Source of the DNA: Limnovirga soli
GTDB taxonomy: Bacteria; Bacteroidota; Bacteroidia; Chitinophagales; Chitinophagaceae
Direction: 5' to 3'
Length of the DNA: 64,000 nucleotides
Assembly (NCBI RefSeq): GCF_013106755.1
Contig: NZ_WHPF01000006.1
Span: forward strand, 331,072 to 395,071
The notes below the pieces were generated by a model. It was given only the letters and a program-made list of their open reading frames with translations. It ran no database searches and was not told the DNA's origin. Both the position numbers and the translations under genes were made by a program. The first letter of the stretch is position 1, and the number at the start of each line of letters is the position of its first letter. Shown one piece after another: positions 37,510-46,665 of this stretch.

Positions 37510-37538
37510 CAAAATTACCTATACGCATTTCACCAAAA
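37510..37538 (-). promoter_or_regulatory. promoter of the yceI-porin operon
   Basis: Minus-strand TTTTG, 16 bp, TAATTTTG. Perfect -7 element and slightly short spacing, giving a leader of about 45 nt to the ATG at 37458. It supports that start. Confidence 0.5.
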
Positions 37539-37640
37539 GGTGAGACATATCAAAGAAATACCTGATATTAATCATATTTATAAATTCCCATTTAAATGGC
37601 TGATTATTAGCCAAAAGCCTTATTAAGCATTAAGCATTTG

Positions 37641-37659
37641 TTGCGTCGCACTCTTGTAC
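37641..37659 (+). repeat. dispersed repeat core, copy 12
   Basis: TTGCGTCGCACTCTTGTAC. The first C of the consensus is replaced by G. Confidence 0.87.
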
Positions 37660-37876
37660 TTACAGATTATGTAGCAGCAGTAATCTCAGTAAACCAAATA
37701 TCAGTGAGTGAAGATTTGTAATTGTGAATGGAGTAATATTCGTGAACAATGTTTAGAAATGCAATAACGATATGCTGTACTATCAGCCTTTTACTAATTA
37801 TATTTTTCTGTCGCTTACTCATTGTTTCCCATTCACTACTCACCACTACCCTATTTTGTTGCCATAAAACCAGAAC

Positions 37877-37895
37877 GTACAAGTGAGTGACACAA
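37877..37895 (-). repeat. dispersed repeat core, copy 13 (variant)
   Basis: Plus-strand GTACAAGTGAGTGACACAA: the TTGTGTCACTCACTTGTAC variant, followed by CCGCAGCTT. It is paired with an ordinary core, so the two variants coexist in one unit. Confidence 0.82.
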
Positions 37896-38012
37896 CCGCA
37901 GCTTCATGTACATCCCAGGCTTGGTTCAAAATAATTATACTGCACAATGCTGGCAAGGCTTATTAATTGATTAATTTGGTATTTCTTACCATACAATTAA
38001 ATCTATTGTCGC

Positions 38013-39623
38013 ATGAAAAATTTGAGTTTTGCTTTTTTGCTATTGCTATTCTGTTATAATGCAGTTGCCCAAACCGCAGGGGCAATAAATATTATTCCTC
38101 AACCAGTTAAAACAATCCAGAAAACCGGCAACTTTAGCTTGCCTGCCCATATTGTTATAGAAGCACCACAAACAATAGAAATGCAGCAAACCCTGCAATT
38201 TTTATCACAAAAACTTACTACAACTACGGGTGCTACAATTGAAATAAAAGACAAAGCGCCGCAGGCAACAATTAAACTGGTAGTAAATACAGTTGCTAAT
38301 AAAGAAATTGGCAATGAAGGTTATCAGCTTTCAGTTAACCCATCCACCATTGTGATAAGTGCCAATACTGCCGCCGGATTATTTTATGGTGCACAAAGCC
38401 TGATACAATTATGCCCTGCAGCCATTGAAGGCACTGTTTTGGTAAAAAACGTTTCCTGGATGGCACCCTGCGCAGAAATTACAGATTATCCCCGTTTTGA
38501 ATGGCGTGGGCTTATGTTTGATGTGTCGAGACATTTTTTTACAAAAGCTGAGGTGAAAGACTTTATTGATTTAATGGCAAGGTATAAATTCAATATCCTG
38601 CACTGGCATTTAACAGATGACGAAGGCTGGCGTATAGAAATTAAAAGTTTTCCCAAGCTAACGCAGGTAGGTGCCTGGAATGTTAAAAAAGAAGGATATT
38701 TTGGCACATTTACCGCACCCAAACCGGATGCTCCCAGAAATTATGGAGGCTTTTACACCCAGGAAGATATAAAAGAGGTGGTAGCTTATGCCAAAGCCCG
38801 ATTTGTAAATATTGTACCCGAAGTAGATGTGCCCGGGCATAGCCTGGCAGCTATTGCATCATATCCTGAACTATCCTGCACACCGGGTGCAGAAAAATAT
38901 AAAGTGCGTTCCGGCGAGGAAATTATGGATTGGTCGCACGGTGCACCGCCAATTGCCCTTGTAGATAATACGCTTTGCCCAGCCAATGAAAAAGTGTATG
39001 ATTTTCTGGATAAGGTAATGACAGAAGTGGCTGCCCTTTTTCCATTTGACTATATACATGTAGGCGGCGATGAATGCCCTAAAAATTTCTGGGAAAAAAG
39101 TGAAGCCATTAAAGACCTGATGCAAAAGCAAGGCTTAAAAAATATGCAGGAAGTACAAAGTTATTTTGAAAAAAGGCTGGAAACGATTGTAGAAAGCAAG
39201 GGTAAAAAGTTTTTGGGATGGGATGAAATTCTGGAAGGTGGCCTTGCACCAAATGCTGCAGTAATGAGCTGGCGTGGAGAAAAAGGCGGTATTGAAGCCA
39301 GTAATTTACACCACGATGTAATTATGACACCATCGCCCTATACCTATGTTGATTTTATGCAAAGTGACCGTGTAACAGAACCACATGTATATGCCACATT
39401 AAGACTAAATAAAGCCTACCAGTTTGAACCGGTACCAAAAGGAGCAGATGCAAAATATATAAAGGGCGGACAGGCAAATTTGTGGACTGAACAGATTTAC
39501 AATACCCGTCATTTGCAATATATGTTGTGGCCAAGGGCTTTTGCTACATCAGAATCTGTATGGTCGCAAAAGGAGAACAAGAACTGGAATAGCTTTATTA
39601 CGCGTGTAGAAGCCCAATTTTAG
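38013..39623 (+). CDS. beta-N-acetylhexosaminidase (GH20), ends at an in-frame amber codon
   Basis: An exported enzyme that removes terminal N-acetyl-hexosamines from chitin- or glycan-derived chains. Signal peptide to AVAQ, a GH20 N-terminal alpha/beta domain (about 25-150), then the catalytic barrel with WRGLMFDVSRHFF, WHLTDDEGWRIEIK, VPGHSLAA and the catalytic pair Asp353-Glu354 in HVGGDECPK. The TAG at codon 537 follows EAQF. The same frame then continues with RFDEQDIKYAPSMYDPIF, the normal continuation of Bacteroidota GH20 enzymes. The catalytic domain is whole, so the truncated product may work. The change fits a GAG-to-TAG mutation, a sequencing error or readthrough. Confidence 0.9.
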   Translation: MKNLSFAFLLLLFCYNAVAQTAGAINIIPQPVKTIQKTGNFSLPAHIVIEAPQTIEMQQTLQFLSQKLTTTTGATIEIKDKAPQATIKLVVNTVANKEIGNEGYQLSVNPSTIVISANTAAGLFYGAQSLIQLCPAAIEGTVLVKNVSWMAPCAEITDYPRFEWRGLMFDVSRHFFTKAEVKDFIDLMARYKFNILHWHLTDDEGWRIEIKSFPKLTQVGAWNVKKEGYFGTFTAPKPDAPRNYGGFYTQEDIKEVVAYAKARFVNIVPEVDVPGHSLAAIASYPELSCTPGAEKYKVRSGEEIMDWSHGAPPIALVDNTLCPANEKVYDFLDKVMTEVAALFPFDYIHVGGDECPKNFWEKSEAIKDLMQKQGLKNMQEVQSYFEKRLETIVESKGKKFLGWDEILEGGLAPNAAVMSWRGEKGGIEASNLHHDVIMTPSPYTYVDFMQSDRVTEPHVYATLRLNKAYQFEPVPKGADAKYIKGGQANLWTEQIYNTRHLQYMLWPRAFATSESVWSQKENKNWNSFITRVEAQF

Positions 39624-39941
39624 CGCTTTGATGAACAAGATATCAAATATGCCCCAAGCATGTACGACCCGATTTTTACGCCCAAAAACGATGGAAAAGG
39701 CAATTTAATAATTAGCCTGGCTACTGAAATTGATGATTTGGATATTTATTACAGTTTTGACAACAGTTTCCCAGACCGGTTTTACCCAAAGTACACGAAA
39801 ACTTTAACGGTACCTGAGGATGCAGTAATGTTAAAAGTAATTACATACAGAGGTAAAGAACCAAAAGGAAGAATGATTTATATGCCTATCAAAGAATTAC
39901 AAAGAAGAGCTGATGGTAAGGCACCTGGCGAAGAAGAATAA
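39624..39941 (+). pseudogene. detached C-terminal domain of the GH20 enzyme
   Basis: 105 codons in the same frame as the enzyme, directly after the TAG. They encode the chitobiase/hexosaminidase C-terminal beta-sandwich (LDIYYSFDNSFPDRFYPKYTKTLTVPEDAVMLKVITYRGKEPKGR). There is no frameshift, no further stop before 39939 and no decay, so the break is recent or tolerated. Internal ATGs exist (39660), but nothing resembling a signal peptide, so separate export is unlikely. Followed by a strong terminator. Confidence 0.85.
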
Positions 39942-39963
39942 AACAATTGCACCTGTTAAAAAT

Positions 39964-39997
39964 AAAAAGTGCGGCTAAAATTATGGCCGCACTTTTT
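39964..39997 (+). terminator. intrinsic terminator
   Basis: AAAAAGTGCGGC / GCCGCACTTTTT with a 10-base loop, after the GH20 reading frame. Confidence 0.88.
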
Positions 39998-40165
39998 ATT
40001 TGAAGGGATAAATGAGCTACCCATACAATGGCGCCACAAGCAAACGGGAATAGGCTTTATAATATATACCAACATTAGTTATAGGGTATAATATCGATAT
40101 AAATCATTCGTTTGCTACAAATTCACCACCCCAAAAGCACCTTCTGGCTGCTGCCTGATTCTGAA

Positions 40166-40185
40166 GTACAAGTGTGCGACGCAAG
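40166..40185 (-). repeat. dispersed repeat core, copy 14
   Basis: Exact reverse complement of CTTGCGTCGCACACTTGTAC, followed by TAAAGCTGC. Confidence 0.9.
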
Positions 40186-40244
40186 TAAAGCTGCATTACC
40201 ATAAACTGTTAGGCCAAAGAAATGCCTTATCAAATAAAAAATGA

Positions 40245-40272
40245 AGCGCCCCGGCTAGAAAGCAAGGGCGCT
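40245..40272 (-). terminator. intrinsic terminator of the T9SS cargo gene
   Basis: AGCGCCC / GGGCGCT stem. On the minus strand it is followed by TCATTTTTTATTTG. Confidence 0.75.
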
Positions 40273-40313
40273 GGTGTTAAAAAATTAACACATGCTATTT
40301 GAATGTTGTACAA

Positions 40314-42005
40314 TTACTGTATAACATTGATTTTTTGTGTAACAGTTTTTGCACCGTTTGAAACAGTAACAAAATATAAACCTGCAGGGGCATTATTAAG
40401 AGAAACGCTCAAGACGCTTTTAGCAGTTACTGAAGATTGTTTGTTGTAAACAACAGCACCACTCAGGTTGGTAACTTTTACGTTTACACCACCAGTGAAA
40501 CCGTTAAGGCTTACTTTAAATACACCACGTGCAGGGTTAGGATATACACTAACTGATTGTACAGGCTCAGCAGCAATTGCTTCTTCTGTGCTATTGGCTA
40601 CAAAAGCTGAAGAACAAATACACAAAGCTGTATAAACAGTTGCAGTTGGTTTAAAATTAACCCAGGTTGTAGCCCAGTTTGCAGCAGCACCTTTACCCAT
40701 AGCACCAACATAAGTAGTTGGAGTGAAGAAACCACCCGCTAAAGCAGTTTCGTTAAATTTAGCACCGCTTAATGCCGGAGAACCGGCACCTGGTGAAAAT
40801 TTAGGGTTATTAAGATTGTAAGGATTGCTTAATAAAATTTGAGCATTACCAGTAAAGAATCTATTATCAGCACCACCACCGGCATTTAATAAATTGATGA
40901 TAGAAGTTGTACCAGAAGGAGAAGTAGTAACTACATTTTTAGGCGCATATTTTACACCTAGAATGTTATGCTCAACCATAGTATCAGCGGTAACATTGTT
41001 TTGGGTAGTAGTACCATCCATGTTAAGACCTGTAGGGTAACCCATTAAGATAGAGTTATACAGGTTCATATGGCTATTTCTACGGATTTGAGCGCCCTGA
41101 CGATATAAACTGTTAGTAGCAGAATCAGCACCTGCAGAAATAGTAAAGTTTGAGAAAGTAGCTCTTGTTTGAGGTGTGTTTAAAGAACCACTTGCATCAT
41201 TATCTGATTCAAAACCGTTTGAACCGGAAATATCAGCTACCAATGGATCACGTGCACCAATACCAAACTGTAATTTACCACTATAACCGTTGTCTGTATC
41301 AAAATCATCATCCAAACCACGGAAAGCAATAAGGTGTTTAGCATTTACTGTACCACCAAACCACTCGAAAGAGTCATCATTTGAATAACTAACCTGCACA
41401 TAATCTACCAATGTACCAGCACCAACACCACCAAAAGTAATACCATTGATTTCGTTGTTAAGTGATAAAGCCACACCGGCAAATTCTACACGTACAAAAC
41501 TTAATTCACCAGAATTGTCATTAACATCAGGTGTTAAACCACCACCATACTCTGACAAAGGACCAGGAGCAATACCTTCAATATTAGCCAAACCACCTGG
41601 CTGGTTAATGCTTGACTTACCCAAAAGAATAAGACCACCCCAATCGCCACGAGCCCTTTTATTTGGCGCTTTAGCTGAGGTAAATACAATAGGACATGTA
41701 GGTGTACCTACTGCATGAATTTTAGAACCTTTGGTGATGATTAATGAACCTTTGTTTAATGAATCACCCATAATAACAGTACCGGCTTTAATGGTTAATT
41801 CAGCACCACTGGTAACATAGATTTTACCATTCAAATAGTAAATGGTATCGCAACTCCATGTGGTATTCTTTGTAATCAAAGAATCAATTCCGGGGCCACC
41901 AATTTGCTTAACCGGCTTTTTTGTTTGAGCAAAAGTTGCCGTAACTGCAGATGTTGCTAACATAGCTATCAACAGTACATTTTTCAGTAAAAATTTAACT
42001 TGCAT
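40314..42005 (-). CDS. beta-helix-like surface protein with T9SS type A sorting domain
   Basis: A 563-residue exported protein: signal peptide to ATFAQ, a glycine- and asparagine-rich body (WSCDTIYYLNGKIYVTSGAELTIKAG, LIAFRGLDDDFDTDNGY) with the repeated short strands of a right-handed beta-helix, and a C-terminal type A signal (VYPNPARGVFKVSLNGF to TVTQKINVIQ). The stretch of Asp and Asn residues at DDDFDTDNG and SDNDASG could bind calcium. It is divergent from, and probably partnered with, the TonB-dependent receptor at 42295. Such pairs recur in Bacteroidota as receptor plus surface binding protein. The ligand is unknown. Confidence 0.85.
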   Translation of the reverse strand: MQVKFLLKNVLLIAMLATSAVTATFAQTKKPVKQIGGPGIDSLITKNTTWSCDTIYYLNGKIYVTSGAELTIKAGTVIMGDSLNKGSLIITKGSKIHAVGTPTCPIVFTSAKAPNKRARGDWGGLILLGKSSINQPGGLANIEGIAPGPLSEYGGGLTPDVNDNSGELSFVRVEFAGVALSLNNEINGITFGGVGAGTLVDYVQVSYSNDDSFEWFGGTVNAKHLIAFRGLDDDFDTDNGYSGKLQFGIGARDPLVADISGSNGFESDNDASGSLNTPQTRATFSNFTISAGADSATNSLYRQGAQIRRNSHMNLYNSILMGYPTGLNMDGTTTQNNVTADTMVEHNILGVKYAPKNVVTTSPSGTTSIINLLNAGGGADNRFFTGNAQILLSNPYNLNNPKFSPGAGSPALSGAKFNETALAGGFFTPTTYVGAMGKGAAANWATTWVNFKPTATVYTALCICSSAFVANSTEEAIAAEPVQSVSVYPNPARGVFKVSLNGFTGGVNVKVTNLSGAVVYNKQSSVTAKSVLSVSLNNAPAGLYFVTVSNGAKTVTQKINVIQ

Positions 42006-42024
42006 AAAATAAAATTTATTTGCG

Positions 42025-42032
42025 CAAATGTA
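42025..42032 (-). promoter_or_regulatory. -7 box TACATTTG for the beta-helix protein
   Basis: Perfect minus-strand TAnnTTTG followed by C, about 20 bp from the start codon. The -33 element is not clear. Confidence 0.45.
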
Positions 42033-42273
42033 TTGTTGTGTGATAGCCTTTACAGGAATTACAGGTTAAGAAAATCTTACCAAATAGTTAAGAGTATTAT
42101 CGCCCTAAATACAATACAGTATTGCATTACAGGCCAATACTTGTTAACATTAAAGTAATAATAAAATAATATTGTTTTATGAAATTTAATACCACTAAAC
42201 AAGTGTTTAGCATTGCACTTTTTAAATAACAATTTGGTAATAATTTGGAAATATGAAGGCCTTGTGTAGCGTT

Positions 42274-42281
42274 TAGTTTTG
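42274..42281 (+). promoter_or_regulatory. -7 box TAGTTTTG for the TonB-dependent receptor
   Basis: Perfect TAnnTTTG, 13 bp before the ATG at 42295. Together with the box at 42025 it makes the 289-bp gap a divergent promoter region. Confidence 0.42.
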
Positions 42282-42294
42282 CCCAAAAATTAAC

Positions 42295-45108
42295 ATGCAC
42301 CTGAAATCTCTCTACATTCTTTTGGTAGTTCTTTTATTTACAAAAATCACAATAGCGCAGGGTGGTAATTTAACAGGAAAAATTACTGATGAAAATAATA
42401 ATCAGGCTTTGGCCGGAGCATCTATTTCGATTGTTGAGAACGGAAAGCGTACAGTATCTGAAGCAGACGGCACCTATAATATAAAAGCACTTGCTACGGG
42501 TAAGTACACCCTATTAATATCTTTTGTAGGGTATAATTCAAAAAAAATTGCAGAAGTAGAAATAATTAGCGGGCAGTTAACAGAATTAAATATTGTTTTA
42601 ACAGCTGCTAAAAGCACACTTAAAGTTGTTGTAGTACAATCTACCAGTGCCAAAAGAGAAAGTTTATCTGCTTTACTAACAACCAGAAGAAATGCAGGTG
42701 TAGTTTCTGATGGCATAAGCGCTGATTTTATTAGAAAATCTCCGGATAAAAATATTAGTGATGTACTAAAACGCATCAGTGGAACTACTATTCAGGAAAA
42801 TAAATTTGTAGTTGTTCGTGGCATGAACGACCGGTATAATGAAGCTATGTTAAATGGTGCTTTGTTACCAAGTAGTGAGCCCGACAGAAAAACTTTTGCC
42901 TTTAATATTTTCCCGTCTGAAATTGTAGATAATATTACCATTATAAAAAGTGCGGCACCAGATTTACCGGGCAGTTTTTCAGGCGGTCTTGTGCAAATAA
43001 ATACCAAGGAAACCCCAGATAAAAATTTCATTGCATTAAAAGTTGGATCCAGCTATAACACTATTACCAATGGAAAAAATTATGCGGGTTATGCAGGGGG
43101 CAAAACAGATTGGCTTGGTATAGATGATGGAACCAGGGATATACCTGACCAATTTCCCAATACTGATATTTTATCAAATGCCTCTATTGAAGATCAGGCA
43201 AAATATGGCAAATTGTTAAACAATAACTGGGCTATTAAAAATTCTACAGCTCCATTAAATGCCAATTTTCAAATAACCGGTGGATTTAGTGCCAAAATGA
43301 GCAAAAAAAATACTTACCCTAAATTGGGCGGCATATTTGGTGTTACCTATAATTCTACTTACAGATTCAGCGAATTTTTAACGAATGATTTTCTGGATGA
43401 TAATACAACTTCTATTTATAATTATAAAGACAGCACTTATTCCCGCAGTATTCTTACAAGTGGTATGGGAAATTTAATATTAAAACTAAATGCCAATAAT
43501 AAAATATATTGGAACAACCTATATTCCATTAGCTCTAATGATCAGACAGTAATAAGGTCTGGGCCCAACCCTTCCAGTGGTTTGTTTGACATTAAAGCCA
43601 ATTCTTTCTTTTTTACCAGTAACAGGATATACAATTCCCAACTAGCTGGTGAACATATCTTCCCAAAAACAAAAATTAAATTAAAATGGCAGGGCTATTA
43701 TACCGACTTATTTAGAAATGAGCCGGATTATAGAAGAAATACTTTTTTTCAGGTGGATGAAGGATCTCCTTATTTTGCATTTGTACAAGGTGCACCCTCA
43801 CCTACTGCCAATACAGGTGTACGATATTATGCTACCGTAAAAGATGAAACCAAAGGAGCGAATCTTGACCTGAGTATTCCGTTTAAATTATTAAAGCAAA
43901 CTCAAACTGTAAAAACAGGAGGTGCCTATTATTACAATACCCGTAGCCGTATTGCCCGGTTTTTTGGACCTTATTACAACCCCGATTTTCAGCCTGAATT
44001 TAATAGTGGCTTACTTATGTATGGCCAGGATTCCATTTACAGACCTGAAAATTTTGATGTAAACAATGGCTTTTTACTGTATGAATACAATGACCCCAGA
44101 AATATATACAATGGCTCCATCACAAATGCTGCGGGCTACCTGATGCTGGACAATAAATTTAATGATAAACTTCGTCTTGTTTGGGGTGTTAGATATGAAC
44201 AATATGAAAACAAATTGAATGGTATTACAGAAAGTTTTGCGCCCTATGCCATTGATTTAAAAAAGAACAGTTTCTTGCCTTCGGCCAATTTTATTTATGC
44301 GGTTCAGGCTAAAAGTAACATAAGAGCCAGCTTTAGTAAAACAGTTAGCAGACCACAATACAGGGAGTTGGCTAATCAATTATTTTACGACTTTCTTACC
44401 AATATCACTTTTAGCGGTAATCCCGGTTTAAAAACAACTGATATTTATAATTACGATATAAGATGGGAACAATATTTCAAAGGTTCGCAGTATTATTCTA
44501 TAAGCGCATTTTACAAAAAGTTTATTGACCCGATTGAAAGTTATATTTCCATTGCTGGTGCTGATTCAAGAACGATTAGTTACAGAAACTCCGGTAAAGC
44601 AACCAACTATGGTATTGAGTTGGAAGGAAGAAAAAACTTTGATTTTATTAGCCCTTCGCTGGAGAATTTATCCGTATATGCTAACCTTTCTGTTATTAAT
44701 TCAAAAACAAACGAATACCTGTCCAGTAAAGATTCGAGTTATAGGCCTTTGATAGGTCAATCGCCTTATATTATGAATGGTTCACTGCAATACAATGACC
44801 CCAAAAGCAATCTGGGCATTTCGGTATTATATAATGTAATTGGCCCAAGGCTATTTTTGGTAGGCGGTATTGGCAATGATCCTATCTGGGAAAAACCACA
44901 TGCAGTACTGGATATAAAACTTACCAAATCATTCCTGAAAAACGGTATTGCAGAACTAACGTTTGCAGATATACTACATCAGAACGATTATCAGTATCGT
45001 GATGTAAACAATAGCAATTACCATAGCTATAGTGCAGATGCAGATGCCATTACAAGAAGACAAAACTTTGGCATGACGATTTCCCTGGCAGTGGGTTATC
45101 GCTTTTAG
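42295..45108 (+). CDS. TonB-dependent outer-membrane receptor
   Basis: A 937-residue receptor: signal peptide to TIAQG, a carboxypeptidase-regulatory-like domain (about 25-105, GKITDENNNQALAGASISI, then TYNIKALATGKYTLLISFVGY), a plug domain (ISDVLKRISGTTIQENKFVVVRGMNDRYNEAMLNGALLPSSEPDRK) and a 22-strand barrel ending in ISLAVGYRF with terminal Phe. There is no N-terminal secretin-like domain, so it is not a FecA-type anti-sigma signaller. It is not SusC-like in size or context, since no SusD follows. Divergent from a T9SS surface protein that probably helps to capture the ligand. Confidence 0.93.
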   Translation: MHLKSLYILLVVLLFTKITIAQGGNLTGKITDENNNQALAGASISIVENGKRTVSEADGTYNIKALATGKYTLLISFVGYNSKKIAEVEIISGQLTELNIVLTAAKSTLKVVVVQSTSAKRESLSALLTTRRNAGVVSDGISADFIRKSPDKNISDVLKRISGTTIQENKFVVVRGMNDRYNEAMLNGALLPSSEPDRKTFAFNIFPSEIVDNITIIKSAAPDLPGSFSGGLVQINTKETPDKNFIALKVGSSYNTITNGKNYAGYAGGKTDWLGIDDGTRDIPDQFPNTDILSNASIEDQAKYGKLLNNNWAIKNSTAPLNANFQITGGFSAKMSKKNTYPKLGGIFGVTYNSTYRFSEFLTNDFLDDNTTSIYNYKDSTYSRSILTSGMGNLILKLNANNKIYWNNLYSISSNDQTVIRSGPNPSSGLFDIKANSFFFTSNRIYNSQLAGEHIFPKTKIKLKWQGYYTDLFRNEPDYRRNTFFQVDEGSPYFAFVQGAPSPTANTGVRYYATVKDETKGANLDLSIPFKLLKQTQTVKTGGAYYYNTRSRIARFFGPYYNPDFQPEFNSGLLMYGQDSIYRPENFDVNNGFLLYEYNDPRNIYNGSITNAAGYLMLDNKFNDKLRLVWGVRYEQYENKLNGITESFAPYAIDLKKNSFLPSANFIYAVQAKSNIRASFSKTVSRPQYRELANQLFYDFLTNITFSGNPGLKTTDIYNYDIRWEQYFKGSQYYSISAFYKKFIDPIESYISIAGADSRTISYRNSGKATNYGIELEGRKNFDFISPSLENLSVYANLSVINSKTNEYLSSKDSSYRPLIGQSPYIMNGSLQYNDPKSNLGISVLYNVIGPRLFLVGGIGNDPIWEKPHAVLDIKLTKSFLKNGIAELTFADILHQNDYQYRDVNNSNYHSYSADADAITRRQNFGMTISLAVGYRF

Positions 45109-45146
45109 TTACCAAAATCCTATTGCTAAATTATTAGAAAGGCCCT

Positions 45147-45163
45147 GAAGAGTGCGACGCAAG
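45147..45163 (-). repeat. dispersed repeat core, copy 15
   Basis: GAAGAGTGCGACGCAAG then TAAAGCTGC. The outermost GTAC is replaced by CTGA, as in copy 8 (TTGA). Confidence 0.83.
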
Positions 45164-45232
45164 TAAAGCTGCAAATTGACTTTTAGCTGGGTTCAAAATA
45201 AAAACATATACACACTCTAAAAAATAAATATT

Positions 45233-46504
45233 ATGAACAAATTTACAGTGGCCATGCTGGTAGTAACAGGACTACTTTTTAACACGGCGAAGGCACAGGT
45301 ATGCGATACCATTAACCTGCCGCTTAATGGCTCGTGGACGCCAACAGCTTATGTGGAAGAAACATTTTTTCCAGGTGTTATTGCCGGTTATGTTAGTGGC
45401 ATTAACATTGAGGACATACCACAACAAGCTAATTATTTTGATTTATCCGGAACTTCCAACACGCATATTTTAGGAGTGATTGTTAGCTTTTCAAAAGCTA
45501 ACTCTAATGTTCCGGGAAACCTGTCAAAAAATATAATTTTCAGGGTATATGCTGATGATGGCACAGGTAAGCCAGGTTCTGAATTAACCAATGGATCAAC
45601 TATTGCGCAAAAAACCTTAAGCAGTATTAAGAGCGATGTTGATGCAGGAAAATATACCACTGTTAATTTTCCTTCTGCGATAGCGCTACCAGTTTCAAAA
45701 AAATTCTATGTATCAGTAGATGTTAGCAATTTTACATGGTCTGTACCAGATAATATTCGTGATTCTATTTGTGTAACTACCACCGCCCAAAAACAAACTG
45801 CCAATACTGCCTGGGGTTATGATAATGCACCCGCAAAATGGAAAACCTATTCAAAATTATGGGATGCTCCTCCTGCTTATATAGACCCACTGGAAGTTAC
45901 TTTATTTGTATTTCCTTATGTTAGTACATCTGCAGGTGGCTGTGGGGTATTACCGGTGCAATTATTATCATTTACTGCCAGCCGAAATACGGGCAATGTA
46001 GACCTGAAATGGCAAATTGCCAGCGAATTTAACATGAAAGGCTACGAAGTAGAAAAAGCTGATAATAACAACCTGTTTAAAACAGTAGCTACCATTAATG
46101 CAGTAAACAGCATTAAAAACGAAACCTATGCTGCAACTGATAAAAATGCCTTTGGAATCAGCAAAATCGTGCAATATCGGCTTAAACAAATTGATGGTGA
46201 TGGCAGCATTACCCATTCACGAATTGTTACGGTAAATGGCGACAATGCTAATACCGACCTAGTATTTGCCAATCCTTTTATTGGTGCGCTTTCACTACAA
46301 TTAAACCTAACCCAAAACACAACTGCCAGTTTCAGGCTGTATGATATACAGGGAAGGGTTGTTGCTTCTCAGCCAGCAGCGCAATATGCTGCGGGGACCA
46401 ATAATATTCAAATAAAAACCAGCAGCCAATTAAAACCAGGCAGCTATTTGCTGGAAATGATTGCAGGCACCGAAAAGAAAGTATATAAGATTATAAAGCA
46501 ATAA
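45233..46504 (+). CDS. exported protein with T9SS type A sorting domain
   Basis: A 423-residue protein: signal peptide to AKAQ, then a jelly-roll-like domain (about 20-230) with LSKNIIFRVYADDGTGKPGSELTNG and KKFYVSVDVSNFTWSV. An Ig-like linker follows, LPVQLLSFTASRNTGNVDLKWQIASEFNMKGYEVEKA, which commonly precedes sorting signals. It ends with a type A signal at QGRVVASQPAAQYAAGTNNIQIKTSSQLKPGSYLLEM. No catalytic residues are recognised. It may be co-regulated with the TonB receptor 125 bp upstream, although a repeat copy separates them. Confidence 0.82.
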   Translation: MNKFTVAMLVVTGLLFNTAKAQVCDTINLPLNGSWTPTAYVEETFFPGVIAGYVSGINIEDIPQQANYFDLSGTSNTHILGVIVSFSKANSNVPGNLSKNIIFRVYADDGTGKPGSELTNGSTIAQKTLSSIKSDVDAGKYTTVNFPSAIALPVSKKFYVSVDVSNFTWSVPDNIRDSICVTTTAQKQTANTAWGYDNAPAKWKTYSKLWDAPPAYIDPLEVTLFVFPYVSTSAGGCGVLPVQLLSFTASRNTGNVDLKWQIASEFNMKGYEVEKADNNNLFKTVATINAVNSIKNETYAATDKNAFGISKIVQYRLKQIDGDGSITHSRIVTVNGDNANTDLVFANPFIGALSLQLNLTQNTTASFRLYDIQGRVVASQPAAQYAAGTNNIQIKTSSQLKPGSYLLEMIAGTEKKVYKIIKQ

Positions 46505-46520
46505 ATGCTTTTACTGTATA

Positions 46521-46551
46521 AAAAAAGGCTGCATATTTTGCAGCCTTTTTT
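46521..46551 (+). terminator. intrinsic terminator
   Basis: AAAAAAGGCTGCA / TGCAGCCTTTTTT, five-base loop, right after the T9SS gene. Confidence 0.9.
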
Positions 46552-46617
46552 ATTGCTATACTCACAAAAACTAAATTATTATTTTGTAACCTGGCATTAA
46601 AGCAACAGGCAACTTTA

Positions 46618-46637
46618 CTTGCGTCGCACACTTGTGC
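46618..46637 (+). repeat. dispersed repeat core, copy 16
   Basis: CTTGCGTCGCACACTTGTGC preceded by CAACTTTA, in a convergent gap. Confidence 0.88.
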
Positions 46638-46665
46638 CACATGAAGTATATCAGCAGTAAAAGAA

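Larger units (their letters stand above)
37459..38012. other. 554-bp divergent intergenic region with an inverted repeat pair
   Basis: Minus-strand promoter at 37510-37538 for the yceI gene, then dispersed cores at 37641-37659 (+) and 37877-37895 (-) bounding about 215 bp. A 71-codon minus frame between them shows no protein-like composition and is not called. The last 100 bp are the leader of the hexosaminidase gene. Confidence 0.65.
39942..40313. other. 372-bp convergent intergenic region
   Basis: Begins with the terminator of the hexosaminidase gene and ends with that of the T9SS cargo gene. Repeat copy 14 sits between them. Confidence 0.7.

Noticed and set aside
37667..37882. 71-codon minus-strand open frame inside the inverted repeat pair
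   Set aside because: No leader, domain or conserved look. It ends in repeat sequence and lies in a repeat-bounded spacer.
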